Source: Thermophagus sp052400625
GTDB taxonomy: Bacteria; Bacteroidota; Bacteroidia; Bacteroidales; Marinilabiliaceae
Length of the DNA: 64,000 bases
Direction: 5' to 3' (one strand)
Assembly (NCBI GenBank): GCA_052400625.1
Contig: JBQTGH010000001.1
Shown here: positions 16,759 to 24,449 of the stretch, one piece after another
How the letters are laid out: every line of letters begins with the position of its first letter
Position numbering within the stretch: position 1 is the stretch's first letter
Made by a program: the position numbers and the translations under genes
The notes under the pieces: model-generated
Database searches by the model: none
Told to the model about the DNA's origin: nothing
The model's input: the letters and a program-made list of their open reading frames with translations, nothing else

Positions 16759-17292
16759 TTAATATTCTACAACTTCAATCACTTTAAAATTTCCATCAAC
16801 AGGCAATAATTTTACCTGCCATCTGGTCCTAACCATTGCTCCAAATCCGTTCTGTGAATCAACATGAAATTGACAAATAAAAATTCCGTCTTCATCCCAT
16901 GATTTGGATTCATTGTCATGAAAACTTGCAAAATTAGCTGTTGACGGTGACCTCAATCTCTTTTTTACCGCTTCTTGTGCGACATTAAAAGCCCTTATAG
17001 CAAGGATGGATTTTTGTTTTTCTAATATCTTATTTTCCCAATTAGGTCTTTGTTTAAAAACAACACTGTCGGCATAAGGGGTCAATTCTGGATACAAAGA
17101 TACAATACTATCAACTTCAGATATCAATTTATCCAATTCAGAAAAACTCGTCACATCTTGTATCTTATTTACAATACTATCAATTTCCATTGATGCCTTT
17201 TCAGTATCAGACATTGTTACAAATAAAATAGCACCCCCAATAACAGGCAATACCAGAATACCAATTAAAATAGTTTTAAAAGTCTTTTTCAT
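16759..17292 (-). CDS. Membrane-anchored hypothetical protein, last gene of the early operon
   Basis: A 177-residue protein with an N-terminal membrane segment (residues 8–26) and a soluble domain outside it. The C-terminal half has AVKKRLRSPSTANFASF and a beta-rich end, a pattern seen in short export-linked domains of unknown function. It overlaps the next upstream gene by 17 bp. A role such as superinfection exclusion is possible from its place and topology but is only a guess. Confidence 0.6.
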   Translation of the reverse strand: MKKTFKTILIGILVLPVIGGAILFVTMSDTEKASMEIDSIVNKIQDVTSFSELDKLISEVDSIVSLYPELTPYADSVVFKQRPNWENKILEKQKSILAIRAFNVAQEAVKKRLRSPSTANFASFHDNESKSWDEDGIFICQFHVDSQNGFGAMVRTRWQVKLLPVDGNFKVIEVVEY

Positions 17293-17518
17293 AACGATTT
17301 AATTTTTTTTGGTTAACACTCTCATTGCATATTTCTTTTAATTCCTTAGTTGCCGGAATTGCAAGATATTCATAAAAAGTTGAGCGAGAAATAAAGAAAT
17401 GTGGGGCAATGTAACGTTTGTATATCTCCTCGTTAGTTATACCCTGTTCTTTGAATCGAAGATATACTTCCTGAACTCTCAATACTTTTTTTAAGAAATT
17501 CTTCCTTGTATAAGCCAT
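17276..17518 (-). CDS. Small helix-turn-helix-like hypothetical protein
   Basis: An 80-residue basic protein. The segment EEIYKRYIAPHFFISRSTFYEYL (residues ~31–53) resembles a helix-turn-helix. I do not recognise the family. It overlaps the downstream membrane protein gene, so the two are probably cotranscribed. Confidence 0.5.
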   Translation of the reverse strand: MAYTRKNFLKKVLRVQEVYLRFKEQGITNEEIYKRYIAPHFFISRSTFYEYLAIPATKELKEICNESVNQKKLNRYEKDF

Positions 17519-17569
17519 ATTGCCCCGCTTTTTATTTCAAAAATATATCATTTTAGATGATTCTCAAAA

Positions 17570-17875
17570 CTAACTACTTCCGCCCGGTCTATAATGTTCT
17601 CGTCTATACTCGATATCTTTAATAGACTCATCTAATGCCAAATCTTTGTCCTCAACCGTTGCGGCAATAGCTTTCACCTGTTCCCTGGACATCTCTTGCT
17701 TAACATGTTCCGGAATTGATTTAAGAAAATCAACTTCCGTCTTCGCAGTATCAATAATTGTTCCTAACAGACCTCTAATTTCCTGGGCTTGTTTAACATC
17801 GATTTTACCTTCTTTTAAAAGCTTAATAGCTTCAATGGCTTCGTTTCTAACTTCGGTGAATGTTATTCTACTCAT
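17570..17875 (-). CDS. Hypothetical phage early protein
   Basis: A 101-residue charged, helical protein with no motif I recognise. Its start overlaps the end of the HNH-like gene by 4 bp, which supports translation and membership of the early operon. Confidence 0.55.
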   Translation of the reverse strand: MSRITFTEVRNEAIEAIKLLKEGKIDVKQAQEIRGLLGTIIDTAKTEVDFLKSIPEHVKQEMSREQVKAIAATVEDKDLALDESIKDIEYRREHYRPGGSS

Positions 17876-18495
17876 TGTCCCTTAATTTTAGCGTTAATAC
17901 TACGTGAAAGAATACCTTTTAACCGAACTAACTCCTGAACCGGTTCCGGTAGATTCAGCAGTGAATTTCGTCTTAAATTCTCCTCTCTCGATATCAATTC
18001 AAGGTTATCGAGTTGTACATTTTTAGGGTTTCCGTCTTTAAACACCAGGCAATACCCTTTAGGAATTGGCCCGTGTGCTTTTTCCCATATAACTCGATGC
18101 AACAATCTGTACTCCCCTTTCCTTACCCTAATTTCAATATAGCCATCTTTTGTGGTTCTTGTATGCCCGTCATACTTAGTGTTATGCGGCTCATGGCCCT
18201 TTTTAAACCAGGTCTTTTCGCAACCGGGCGCACACCACCCTTTCATGCCCTTATTAAAAGGTATATTACCTTTTTTGAATTGTGTTTTTCTGCCACCATG
18301 CAATGGGTTCTGCATACTCTTTCGGGCCATTTCTGCCACACACTCTTTTGTCTTTTTTAGTCCCATGGCTCTGGCTTGATTGTAAACAGATTTTAAAGAC
18401 ACACCCAAATGGTTGGCTATTTCTTTGCTCGGTTTATTAGGGTAATTTTCTCTTATATATTCCTTTTCGGCTTCGGTGTAGTAGTGACGTTGCAT
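17872..18495 (-). CDS. HNH-family protein with N-terminal SANT/HTH domain
   Basis: A 207-residue protein. Residues 1–50 form a SANT/HTH-like domain (YYTEAEKEYIRENYPNKPS, then SLKSVYNQARAMGL). The middle is Lys/Gly-rich, and residues ~125–185 form an HNH-like domain (LLHRVIWEKAHGPIPKGY, then FKDGNPKNVQLDNLEL). In most relatives the residue before KDGN is the metal-ligand His; here it is Phe, so nuclease activity is doubtful. HNH proteins like this are common as free-standing homing enzymes in phages. Confidence 0.7.
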   Translation of the reverse strand: MQRHYYTEAEKEYIRENYPNKPSKEIANHLGVSLKSVYNQARAMGLKKTKECVAEMARKSMQNPLHGGRKTQFKKGNIPFNKGMKGWCAPGCEKTWFKKGHEPHNTKYDGHTRTTKDGYIEIRVRKGEYRLLHRVIWEKAHGPIPKGYCLVFKDGNPKNVQLDNLELISREENLRRNSLLNLPEPVQELVRLKGILSRSINAKIKGQ

Positions 18496-18500
18496 GGTTG

Positions 18501-18734
18501 TTATTCTAAATATTTTGACATGTCATCTCTAAAATTAATTGCATGCTGTTTTTCAAAACCATCTATATACTTATAAGCATCGGTTTCTGATTTCATTTTA
18601 ACATCTATCTTGGCTATTACGTCATCAAAATCAGTTCTAAGTTGAACAACATATTCGTCTACCCCCTTTTCTTTCATAACAGCAAGAACTTGTATTCCAT
18701 CCTGCAACTCAATTAGTTTGGCAAATCTTTTCAT
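18501..18734 (-). CDS. Hypothetical phage early protein
   Basis: A 77-residue protein beginning MKRFAKLIELQDGIQVLAVM, with mixed charge and no motif I know. It lies 5 bp before the HNH-like gene in the same direction. Confidence 0.5.
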   Translation of the reverse strand: MKRFAKLIELQDGIQVLAVMKEKGVDEYVVQLRTDFDDVIAKIDVKMKSETDAYKYIDGFEKQHAINFRDDMSKYLE

Positions 18735-18788
18735 TATTACATATTTTTATCAATTATTTGTGCATATTTTATTAGAGAAAATGTGTGT

Positions 18789-19004
18789 TTACAATCTTAT
18801 CATCAACACAGACTCATTATCAATGAGAGGCGAGTAGTCAATGGTTGTAATTCGAATAAGCCTCCCTTTTCCTTTACAAGCCTTACATTCTTTTGTTGTG
18901 TATTTCACACCCCTGTCACCCGGATCAACCAAAATACTCCCTATCCCATTGCATGCCGGGCATGCTATAACTTTTCTGATTGTTTTTTTGTGAACGTCTT
19001 CCAT
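18789..19004 (-). CDS. Small DnaJ-type zinc-finger protein
   Basis: A 71-residue protein with two CxxCxGxG-type repeats: CPACNGIG near residue 15 and CKACKGKG near residue 42. These are half of a DnaJ cysteine-rich zinc domain, so it probably binds one zinc ion. No J domain is present. It overlaps the preceding gene by 40 bp. Confidence 0.6.
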   Translation of the reverse strand: MEDVHKKTIRKVIACPACNGIGSILVDPGDRGVKYTTKECKACKGKGRLIRITTIDYSPLIDNESVLMIRL

Positions 19005-19498
19005 TGTACATCCTTTAAAGGTTTAACTTCTCTATCAAGAGTATCCGGATTTTCCTTCTCGGCGAGATGATTGTTGTAGTTCATTTCTTCTGCATCCTTA
19101 AGCCTTTGCTTTTCATACTCTGCGAAAGCTGCAAGAACTTTGTTTTCTGTTAATTTCCCGTACTGTTTGCTTTTCTTTAACTGCTGCAACACATAGTAAC
19201 AATCTTCAAGCGAGTAATAGTAAAAAGTGCTTGCAACTTCTGCTGATACTGCCAATGCTGTTTCTTCATCAAACTGAGTCTCGAACGCCTGTGAAGCCTC
19301 AACCAGCAATATCGACAATACACCCTCGACCTTTTCCTGTCCGTGTTTCTTCTTTAATAAAGCCAGAGAAGGATATCGATTGTTAATTATTGTAGCGGGT
19401 GTAAGGCGTGCGAATTGACGCACAAGGTCAATCCGCGAAGCGCCTCCTAAGATCATCTGCAGTATTCCGCGCTGCTGTTTTGCCGGTGTTTGTCCCAT
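18965..19498 (-). CDS. Hypothetical phage early protein (possible DUF6633-like)
   Basis: A 177-residue helical protein. It starts with a short linker and TPATIINNRYPSLALL, then contains an acidic and aromatic region EVASTFYYYSLEDCYYVLQQL. Proteins of this kind are seen in early regions of Bacteroidota prophages, but their role is not known. It overlaps the preceding gene by 71 bp in another frame. Confidence 0.55.
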   Translation of the reverse strand: MGQTPAKQQRGILQMILGGASRIDLVRQFARLTPATIINNRYPSLALLKKKHGQEKVEGVLSILLVEASQAFETQFDEETALAVSAEVASTFYYYSLEDCYYVLQQLKKSKQYGKLTENKVLAAFAEYEKQRLKDAEEMNYNNHLAEKENPDTLDREVKPLKDVQWKTFTKKQSEKL

Positions 19499-19949
19499 TC
19501 TTTAATTGGTTTACAATTTTATTAAGTTGAGAATTAACAAACCTCAAATCCATATTCCTTTGATAGAAATCTTCGAGCCTGTTCCATCTGTGCAAAATGA
19601 ATTTCCAGGCATCCAGCGCCTCGTCTTCAGAACCTGTAAGTCCTTTAAGGTATTGTCCTATATCTTTAAGAGCTTTCCCGTCAGCACCCATAAATCGATA
19701 GTCGAGGCCCGTTTGAGAATGATAGAATTCCATCCAGGCTTTTTGTGCGGGTTTGAAAAATCCATCTTTAGGCTTTTGCTCTATTTTTTTAAACCATTTT
19801 TCGGGAATATGACTTTCCTTTTCAGGGACAATAGTTGCAAGTTCTTCCAGGTCAAGTGTCCCTTTTTTTACTTCAATTCTCTTAAGTTTTCCACGAGAAT
19901 ATGAAACAATAACCTTATCATTATTACATTCAACTTCATACTGTGTCAT
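19428..19949 (-). CDS. Hypothetical phage early protein
   Basis: A 173-residue protein with a short beta-rich N-terminus (MTQYEVECNNDKVIVSY) and a helical C-terminal part with WMEFYHSQTGLDYRF and an Asn/Arg-rich end. The family is not recognised. A link to replication is possible from position but unproven. Confidence 0.55.
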   Translation of the reverse strand: MTQYEVECNNDKVIVSYSRGKLKRIEVKKGTLDLEELATIVPEKESHIPEKWFKKIEQKPKDGFFKPAQKAWMEFYHSQTGLDYRFMGADGKALKDIGQYLKGLTGSEDEALDAWKFILHRWNRLEDFYQRNMDLRFVNSQLNKIVNQLKNGTNTGKTAARNTADDLRRRFAD

Positions 19950-19952
19950 AGC

Positions 19953-20198
19953 TCAAATTCTTTCAAATGATTCAATATTGAGATCATAAAGTCCGAGAAA
20001 ATCTCTGGCATCTTTTGCATCTTTTTCTGATGCAAAATACCAGGCTCCTGCTCTGTGAACAGAAAAACAATCTTCGCCATCTTTCCGAAACTGAAAAAAC
20101 AGTTTTGTGTCGCCACAATACTTGGTCAGGCAATATATCTTATTGTCTTTACTACGACTATTAAAAACCTTTTCAATAGCTTTTAAAATCCATTTCAT
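19953..20198 (-). CDS. Hypothetical phage early protein
   Basis: An 81-residue protein with a basic N-terminus (MKWILKAIEKVFNSRSKDN) and Phe-rich middle. It lies 3 bp upstream of the next gene and overlaps the preceding one by 4 bp, so it is in a tight operon. No function is evident. Confidence 0.5.
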   Translation of the reverse strand: MKWILKAIEKVFNSRSKDNKIYCLTKYCGDTKLFFQFRKDGEDCFSVHRAGAWYFASEKDAKDARDFLGLYDLNIESFERI

Positions 20199-20608
20199 AG
20201 CTTACCCTCCACTTGTTGTATTTTTTCTGCTATTGCTTTATGCAGAGATATCCTGCGTTGCCAAACTCGATTATAAATTTCGCTTTTCATTCCTTTAGGT
20301 ACATTCGGCAAAGGCCATGCTTTTAACTCATCTTTCAAGTCATAAATTTGTTGTCTCACAATTTCCTGCTCTCTGTTATCCTTATTGGTTTCATGGGTAT
20401 TATCTTCCTCTAACTCCAAGCAGTATTCTCTCATAAGCTTTATTGTATCAAGTCCTCTAATAGGTTTTTGAAGCTTAATGTCGTAGCAATTAGTGCTTCC
20501 ATATCGTTTTACATCCTCTATTACACCGCGAGCACCAATTACTTTTCCCGGAATACCTCTTCCCGCCGGCAATTCCTTTATAGTAACAATACAACCTTTC
20601 TTAAACAT
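20195..20608 (-). CDS. Hypothetical phage early protein
   Basis: A 137-residue protein. Residues 1–50 look like a small beta-barrel (KGCIVTIKELPAGRGIPGKVIGARGVIEDV), possibly nucleic-acid binding. The C-terminal half is a charged helix. Its stop overlaps the next start (ATGA-type, 4 bp). Confidence 0.55.
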   Translation of the reverse strand: MFKKGCIVTIKELPAGRGIPGKVIGARGVIEDVKRYGSTNCYDIKLQKPIRGLDTIKLMREYCLELEEDNTHETNKDNREQEIVRQQIYDLKDELKAWPLPNVPKGMKSEIYNRVWQRRISLHKAIAEKIQQVEGKL

Positions 20609-20609
20609 A

Positions 20610-20726
20610 TCAATTAATTTCTGATCGTTTATTAGTTCTAAAAGGCTGCTGTTTTTGTTCTTTATCTGGCATTAACAACATGAAAACAAACATTAACAGC
20701 AGCCATATAAATATCAAATAATTCAT
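20610..20726 (-). CDS. Very small membrane protein (38 aa)
   Basis: A short frame starts at ATG 20,726, overlapping the stop of the DUF3164 gene by 4 bp, and ends TGA at 20,610, one base before the next gene's start region. The first 19 residues are hydrophobic (NYLIFIWLLLMFVFMLLMP), followed by a polar tail. Overlap, tight spacing and the clean single membrane segment make it a probable real gene. The function is unknown. Confidence 0.55.
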   Translation of the reverse strand: MNYLIFIWLLLMFVFMLLMPDKEQKQQPFRTNKRSEIN

Positions 20727-21421
20727 AACTCATCAGTATTAACTCCCGCCCCGTCGGGGAAATCAACAGAAGTAATACTTAGCGGAATATTAACAGCTTT
20801 GCCGGTTACAGGGTCTTTATAACTTGCCTCGATGAAATAAGCAGAGCGATTCGGTTTATAAGCGTCTTTTATTATATCAACTGCCTCTGTTAGCCCCGGG
20901 TCATTAATATCTTTGGCAAGTTTTTGTAACTCTAATACTCGCGAAGGTTTTAAATTTCCTTTTTGGTCTTTTTTGAGAAACCCTTGTATTATTCTTACCA
21001 GTTTAGCTGTTTCTTCATTAGTGCTAAGACTGTCTATGTAGTCATTAACTTTAGCGATACCGGCCTCAACGGTATCGTCCCATGAGTCAATAATCCGAAA
21101 TCCAATAACTATTGAATTTCCTTTATTGTCAGTAAAGGTGTGAGACTGCTGCCCATTTCGATAGCCATACAATTCCTTCTTTTGTTTAAGAAGGGAATTA
21201 AATAGATTAAATATTTCCGCTTTTTTTTGACTTAAAAAACTGCTAAGAACTTGAAGATCCTTAATAGTATTACCGACAACTTTGTTGACATTGTCGCGGT
21301 AATTCTCGCGTTCTTTCCTTTTCTTTTCTTTTTCAGCTTCCTCTTCAGCGATAAGCTGCTGTTTTAAGGCAGCTCTCTGTTCCGGAGTCATTTTGCTTAA
21401 ATCTAAATTCATTGTTTCCAT
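20723..21421 (-). CDS. DUF3164 family Mu-like phage protein
   Basis: A 232-residue protein with a charged coiled-coil start (residues 10–45) and a C-terminal domain ending near PLSITSVDFPDG. Features of DUF3164 are the DNKGNSIVIGFRIIDSWDD and RVLELQKLAKDINDPGLTEAVDIIKDAY segments. The family is typical of Mu-like early regions; its biochemical role is not known to me. Confidence 0.7.
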   Translation of the reverse strand: METMNLDLSKMTPEQRAALKQQLIAEEEAEKEKKRKERENYRDNVNKVVGNTIKDLQVLSSFLSQKKAEIFNLFNSLLKQKKELYGYRNGQQSHTFTDNKGNSIVIGFRIIDSWDDTVEAGIAKVNDYIDSLSTNEETAKLVRIIQGFLKKDQKGNLKPSRVLELQKLAKDINDPGLTEAVDIIKDAYKPNRSAYFIEASYKDPVTGKAVNIPLSITSVDFPDGAGVNTDEL

Positions 21422-21422
21422 A

Positions 21423-21614
21423 TCATTTAATTGTTTTAAAAATTATACATAAAACCACTATCCCAATTATTGTCGATACTAAAAAACCCAGCATAAAAAG
21501 GAGCCATAAAGGCAACAGGATCACTATCCACGATAATGTTATCACATCAGTGAGCTTTAACAGAGCGAGCAATAACTCACTCACAACAATTAGTTTCAGT
21601 AATTTCATTATCAT
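21423..21614 (-). CDS. Small two-segment membrane protein
   Basis: A 63-residue protein made almost wholly of two hydrophobic segments (about residues 2–20 and 26–60). It ends 1 bp before the DUF3164 start and overlaps the zinc-ribbon gene by 4 bp, so it belongs to the early operon. The function is unknown. Confidence 0.5.
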   Translation of the reverse strand: MIMKLLKLIVVSELLLALLKLTDVITLSWIVILLPLWLLFMLGFLVSTIIGIVVLCIIFKTIK

Positions 21615-21841
21615 ACAAAGTCCTTATCTTGTAATATTGTGCCTGTAATTGTCACGTTTTTTTCATTATACCCTTCAATTCCTTTATCTTTCTTTCTCTG
21701 GTAATGTTTGTATCTGCATTTTTGGCAGACAAAAACATCCATATCAGAATCGTAGAATCCATACCATAAGTCCGGAGCTTTAGGATCGAACCCCGGATTT
21801 TTACCGCAGTATTCACATTTTGTAAAGCCAAATAATTCCAT
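21611..21841 (-). CDS. Small zinc-ribbon protein
   Basis: A 76-residue protein with two Cys pairs: CEYC (residues ~9–12) and CQKC (~38–41), spaced as in a zinc ribbon. It ends with a Lys-rich stretch. Probably nucleic-acid or protein binding; no family name can be given. It lies just downstream of the tRNA-like elements. Confidence 0.55.
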   Translation of the reverse strand: MELFGFTKCEYCGKNPGFDPKAPDLWYGFYDSDMDVFVCQKCRYKHYQRKKDKGIEGYNEKNVTITGTILQDKDFV

Positions 21842-21870
21842 AGCTGTGTTTTTTGAGGTTAAATGAATTG

Positions 21871-21948
21871 AGGGGAAGGCAGGATTCGAACCTGCTTCAG
21901 ACTCTCTGTTTTAAGGCGCCGTCCGTGTTACCGTTACACCACTTCCCC
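21871..21948 (-). tRNA. tRNA-like gene with abnormal anticodon arm
   Basis: Read leftward it has a 7-bp acceptor stem (GGGGAAG/CTTCCCC), a perfect D arm (GTGT-AACGGTA-ACAC) and a perfect T arm (GCAGG-TTCGAAT-CCTGC). Between the D and T arms there are 29 nt instead of about 22–23, and no 5-bp anticodon stem with a 7-nt loop can be drawn. The best pairing is CGGAC/GTCTG around an 18-nt loop. A CTTAAAA heptamer within it would look like a UAA (Leu) anticodon loop but lacks a paired stem. It may be a degraded tRNA, a tRNA mimic or an unusual tRNA. Confidence 0.5.
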
Positions 21949-22047
21949 TTGTGCGACAGGACTATCAGCTTGGCCTTCACTGAAGTCGAACATCCACCTG
22001 CGCGCCGATTTTTGTTCGATTTTCGTCCTGTCTTCTCTCTCTAAAGG
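21949..22047. other. Inverted-repeat spacer between two tRNA-like elements
   Basis: GACAGGAC at 21,955–21,962 is repeated inverted as GTCCTGTC near 22,025–22,032, enclosing about 63 nt. Inside is a small CTTC/GAAG hairpin. It could fold as a third RNA unit. No coding frame is convincing here. Confidence 0.4.
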
Positions 22048-22048
22048 T

Positions 22049-22098
22049 TGTGGGGAGTTCCGGAATCGAACCGGAAAAGTAACTATCCAAGACTCCCC
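22049..22098 (-). ncRNA. Minimal tRNA-like element (acceptor plus T arm only)
   Basis: Read leftward: GGGGAGT, a 16-nt connector, a perfect T arm (TCCGG-TTCGATT-CCGGA), then ACTCCCC and ACA. The 7-bp acceptor and 5-bp T stem would stack into a 12-bp minihelix as in tRNA and tmRNA. D and anticodon arms are missing. The first bases of the connector (CTTGGAT) recall the D-loop of tmRNA, but no tag frame or tmRNA body is present. Confidence 0.45.
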
Positions 22099-22124
22099 AT
22101 GAAGCGCAGAACCGTTTACAGCAC

Positions 22125-22502
22125 TTATGCATTCTGTCTCAATCTTTCTTCCTTTACTATCTTATCATGCAGCAATAACCACGGTCTTTTAGTTTGCCGC
22201 TGCATATCAATAAGGTGGTCAATGCTCTTATTGGGGTTGTCCCAATCGAGATATATTTCACATGTGTTGACCCATTCTATAATCCAGTAGTACCAGAACA
22301 CATTGCTTGTGATATACCTTCGAACTATATGCTTTAATGATTTCCCTTGGTAACCCTCTTTTATAAAGAGATCTTCAACAAATTCGCACCCCGTCTCATG
22401 CAGTAATTCGAGGTACTCATCTGGTGTCATGTCGTGTAAATCACAAATCATTCTTTCGCAGCGAATTACACGTTTCTTAATATTTGTATCATTACGTTTC
22501 AT
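22125..22502 (-). CDS. Hypothetical phage early protein
   Basis: A 125-residue protein, basic and rich in Trp and aromatic residues in its middle (FWYYWIIEWVNTCEIYLDWD). No known motif. It lies 7 bp downstream of the GemA-like gene in the same direction and is the last gene before the tRNA-like region. Confidence 0.5.
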   Translation of the reverse strand: MKRNDTNIKKRVIRCERMICDLHDMTPDEYLELLHETGCEFVEDLFIKEGYQGKSLKHIVRRYITSNVFWYYWIIEWVNTCEIYLDWDNPNKSIDHLIDMQRQTKRPWLLLHDKIVKEERLRQNA

Positions 22503-22509
22503 TGTTAAT

Positions 22510-22938
22510 TCATTGAGATATTGTTGTACAAGGCTTTTTCAGCTTCTCTTTCCTTTTTTTTGCAATACTTGCCAGTTTTCGATAAAGAGTTTTAAGCTCT
22601 TCAATATTCATCTCATAAAGCATCTTTCCGGCAATTCTTTTGTCAAGCAGAAACTTATTTACACGCTCCCAATCATTATTGTCTGCATATACTCCACATT
22701 TGTTAAGCATTACAAGTACATTGCTTCGCCATTGTCTTATTGTCCGAGTCGTATTATATCTTTTATTAATCGCGATTTTTAACCTTTCAATAAGGTCATC
22801 AAGTTGTTGCTCTGTCAACTCTGTAGTACTTGTAACACCATAAGATGAAAGAATATCCTTCTTATTAGGAAGTGCCCCTAACTTAAACAATAGAGCATGT
22901 AACAATTGCCGTTTTCTCTTAATATTCATCATCTTCAT
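22510..22938 (-). CDS. GemA-like regulatory protein (Mu gp16, DUF1018-type)
   Basis: I take the start in the ATG cluster at 22,938–22,929, just inside the end of the upstream ATPase gene, rather than the longer frame starting at 23,004. The product (about 140 residues) is basic with a helical N-terminus (MNIKRKRQLLHALLFKLGALPNKKDILSSYGV) and an Arg/Lys-rich C-terminus. The segment layout matches GemA/Mu gp16 proteins, which modulate host gene expression and DNA topology in Mu. Confidence 0.6.
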   Translation of the reverse strand: MKMMNIKRKRQLLHALLFKLGALPNKKDILSSYGVTSTTELTEQQLDDLIERLKIAINKRYNTTRTIRQWRSNVLVMLNKCGVYADNNDWERVNKFLLDKRIAGKMLYEMNIEELKTLYRKLASIAKKRKEKLKKPCTTISQ

Positions 22939-23554
22939 AAATTTGATCGCCCCAATATTCGGCAGCACCTTCAGGCCAAATAATAAAGTGTTTTCCACCG
23001 CCATACCGACTCATTACTTCAGCTCTGTAACCTTCAACCCAAATCTTTACAAAAGAGTCATACCTTATTTGCTTTGCTACTCTACCGGAAGGATGTTTCC
23101 CATCGGCGTGCGATATGAGTATGAATAACTTTCGAGGGAATTCTGCTCTTAAAGCCTTATAAGAAGCATATGTTAAGCCGCTGTATTGAATACTGTCAAT
23201 AGCTATAATATGTGGTGATTTATGCTTCTTTAGTCGCTTTATGAGCTCGTCGATAGGTTCCTGATCGAGTAGTATTATGTTTCTTGATACTTCATGCATC
23301 CTTTCCGATTCAAAGGCAATCTGCATCGACCTCGAGGCCCCCTCTTCGAGGGAATTGTATGCCACCTTACCAAATTTTGTAAGGTATTTGCACAACTGAA
23401 GTGCAAATCGTGTCTTCCCATTGCCTGAATGCCCCCATATAATCCAGCTTCCACCTCGTTCAGGCTCCCCAAAAGAAGCCTTCCATTTGCCGGTAAATGG
23501 CATTACATGGGGTTTATAATTATATAGCTGTGTAACACTTACTGCTCGAGCCAT
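22919..23554 (-). CDS. RecA/DnaB-fold P-loop ATPase
   Basis: A 211-residue ATPase: Walker A GHSGNGKT (residues ~41–48) and a Walker B-like IIAIDS (~117–122), then LFILISHADGK resembling a RecA-type sensor strand. Proteins of this size in early phage regions are often replication helicase-loader or single-domain RecA-like factors. It overlaps the MuB-like gene by one base and is therefore cotranscribed. A role in transposition or replication is inferred. Confidence 0.7.
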   Translation of the reverse strand: MARAVSVTQLYNYKPHVMPFTGKWKASFGEPERGGSWIIWGHSGNGKTRFALQLCKYLTKFGKVAYNSLEEGASRSMQIAFESERMHEVSRNIILLDQEPIDELIKRLKKHKSPHIIAIDSIQYSGLTYASYKALRAEFPRKLFILISHADGKHPSGRVAKQIRYDSFVKIWVEGYRAEVMSRYGGGKHFIIWPEGAAEYWGDQIYEDDEY

Positions 23555-24429
23555 TACGCATTAGCTTTGTTGTTTAACTTTTGTATTTCAGTGTAAATTC
23601 GTCGCAACGAACCTTGTGTTTTACTATACAACTGCTGAACATTAGTAACGCCATTTGCTTTTGCAATAAGAGCCACCTGGTGGCGTTTAAATTTCTCAAG
23701 TTCTTCGCCGCCGTCCGGTGTTATTTTTTGATAGCGAGAACCGTATCGGCTAAATATTTCTGTATATCCAACTTTCTTATTACCCAAATTCTTTTCAATT
23801 TTTTTCCTTAACCCGTCAGCCCCTATCATGTACCAGCCACAAACATACTCCGTCGCATTCCAGAGAGCTTTTAACTCAAGGAAGGCAGGATAATCAAGGT
23901 CACCGGCTTCGTCCAATACCACCAAGGGATTGGGTACAGACCTAAGATAGAATACAAGGTCGTCGTAAACGTCACTATATCGGCCAATGTGGTTTAGCCC
24001 GAACTCCCTGGCTATTGCTCGAATTAGCTTTTGTTTGGTTTTGTATTGGCTACAATCTATGTAAGCGGCATTCTTATTGTTGCGGCAGAACCATTTTGCA
24101 GCGTAAGACTTCCCAACGTCAGCACTATCACAAAGGAGACCGCTTAAAGAATTTTCTTTACAGGCAGCCAGCTGTTGAGTAACAAATTGGAATACGGGTG
24201 TTTTGGCAGTAACAAGTTCTTTGCGCCCGGAAATTTCAACATTTAGCCTCCTGGCAATTGAGATCCACTTGGCATCGGAAAGAACATTCTCAATATCACC
24301 TCTTGTTATCCTACTAAATTGAGATGAACTAATGCCGAGGGCAACGGCCATTTTTGCATCACTCGAATAGTTTTCGCGGCTCTTTTTAATAGCCTCGATA
24401 ATTCTTTTTTTAATTTCTAAAGTCATCAT
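23554..24429 (-). CDS. MuB-like transposition ATPase (target-DNA binding)
   Basis: A 291-residue AAA+ protein with an N-terminal helix-turn-helix (residues ~15–60) and an ATPase domain. The P-loop region reads CDSADVGKS (residues ~102–110), which departs from the usual GxxGxGKS because Asp fills a Gly/Ala position. Walker B is PLVVLDEAGDLD (~165–176). MuB binds target DNA and stimulates the MuA transposase. It lies 20 bp after the transposase gene, the Mu order A–B. Confidence 0.8.
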   Translation of the reverse strand: MMTLEIKKRIIEAIKKSRENYSSDAKMAVALGISSSQFSRITRGDIENVLSDAKWISIARRLNVEISGRKELVTAKTPVFQFVTQQLAACKENSLSGLLCDSADVGKSYAAKWFCRNNKNAAYIDCSQYKTKQKLIRAIAREFGLNHIGRYSDVYDDLVFYLRSVPNPLVVLDEAGDLDYPAFLELKALWNATEYVCGWYMIGADGLRKKIEKNLGNKKVGYTEIFSRYGSRYQKITPDGGEELEKFKRHQVALIAKANGVTNVQQLYSKTQGSLRRIYTEIQKLNNKANA

Positions 24430-24449
24430 AGCTCAATAGTTTTAAAGTT

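Noticed and set aside
22049..22098. tmRNA gene
   Set aside because: Only the acceptor/T-arm part exists; there is no tag frame or pseudoknot body.
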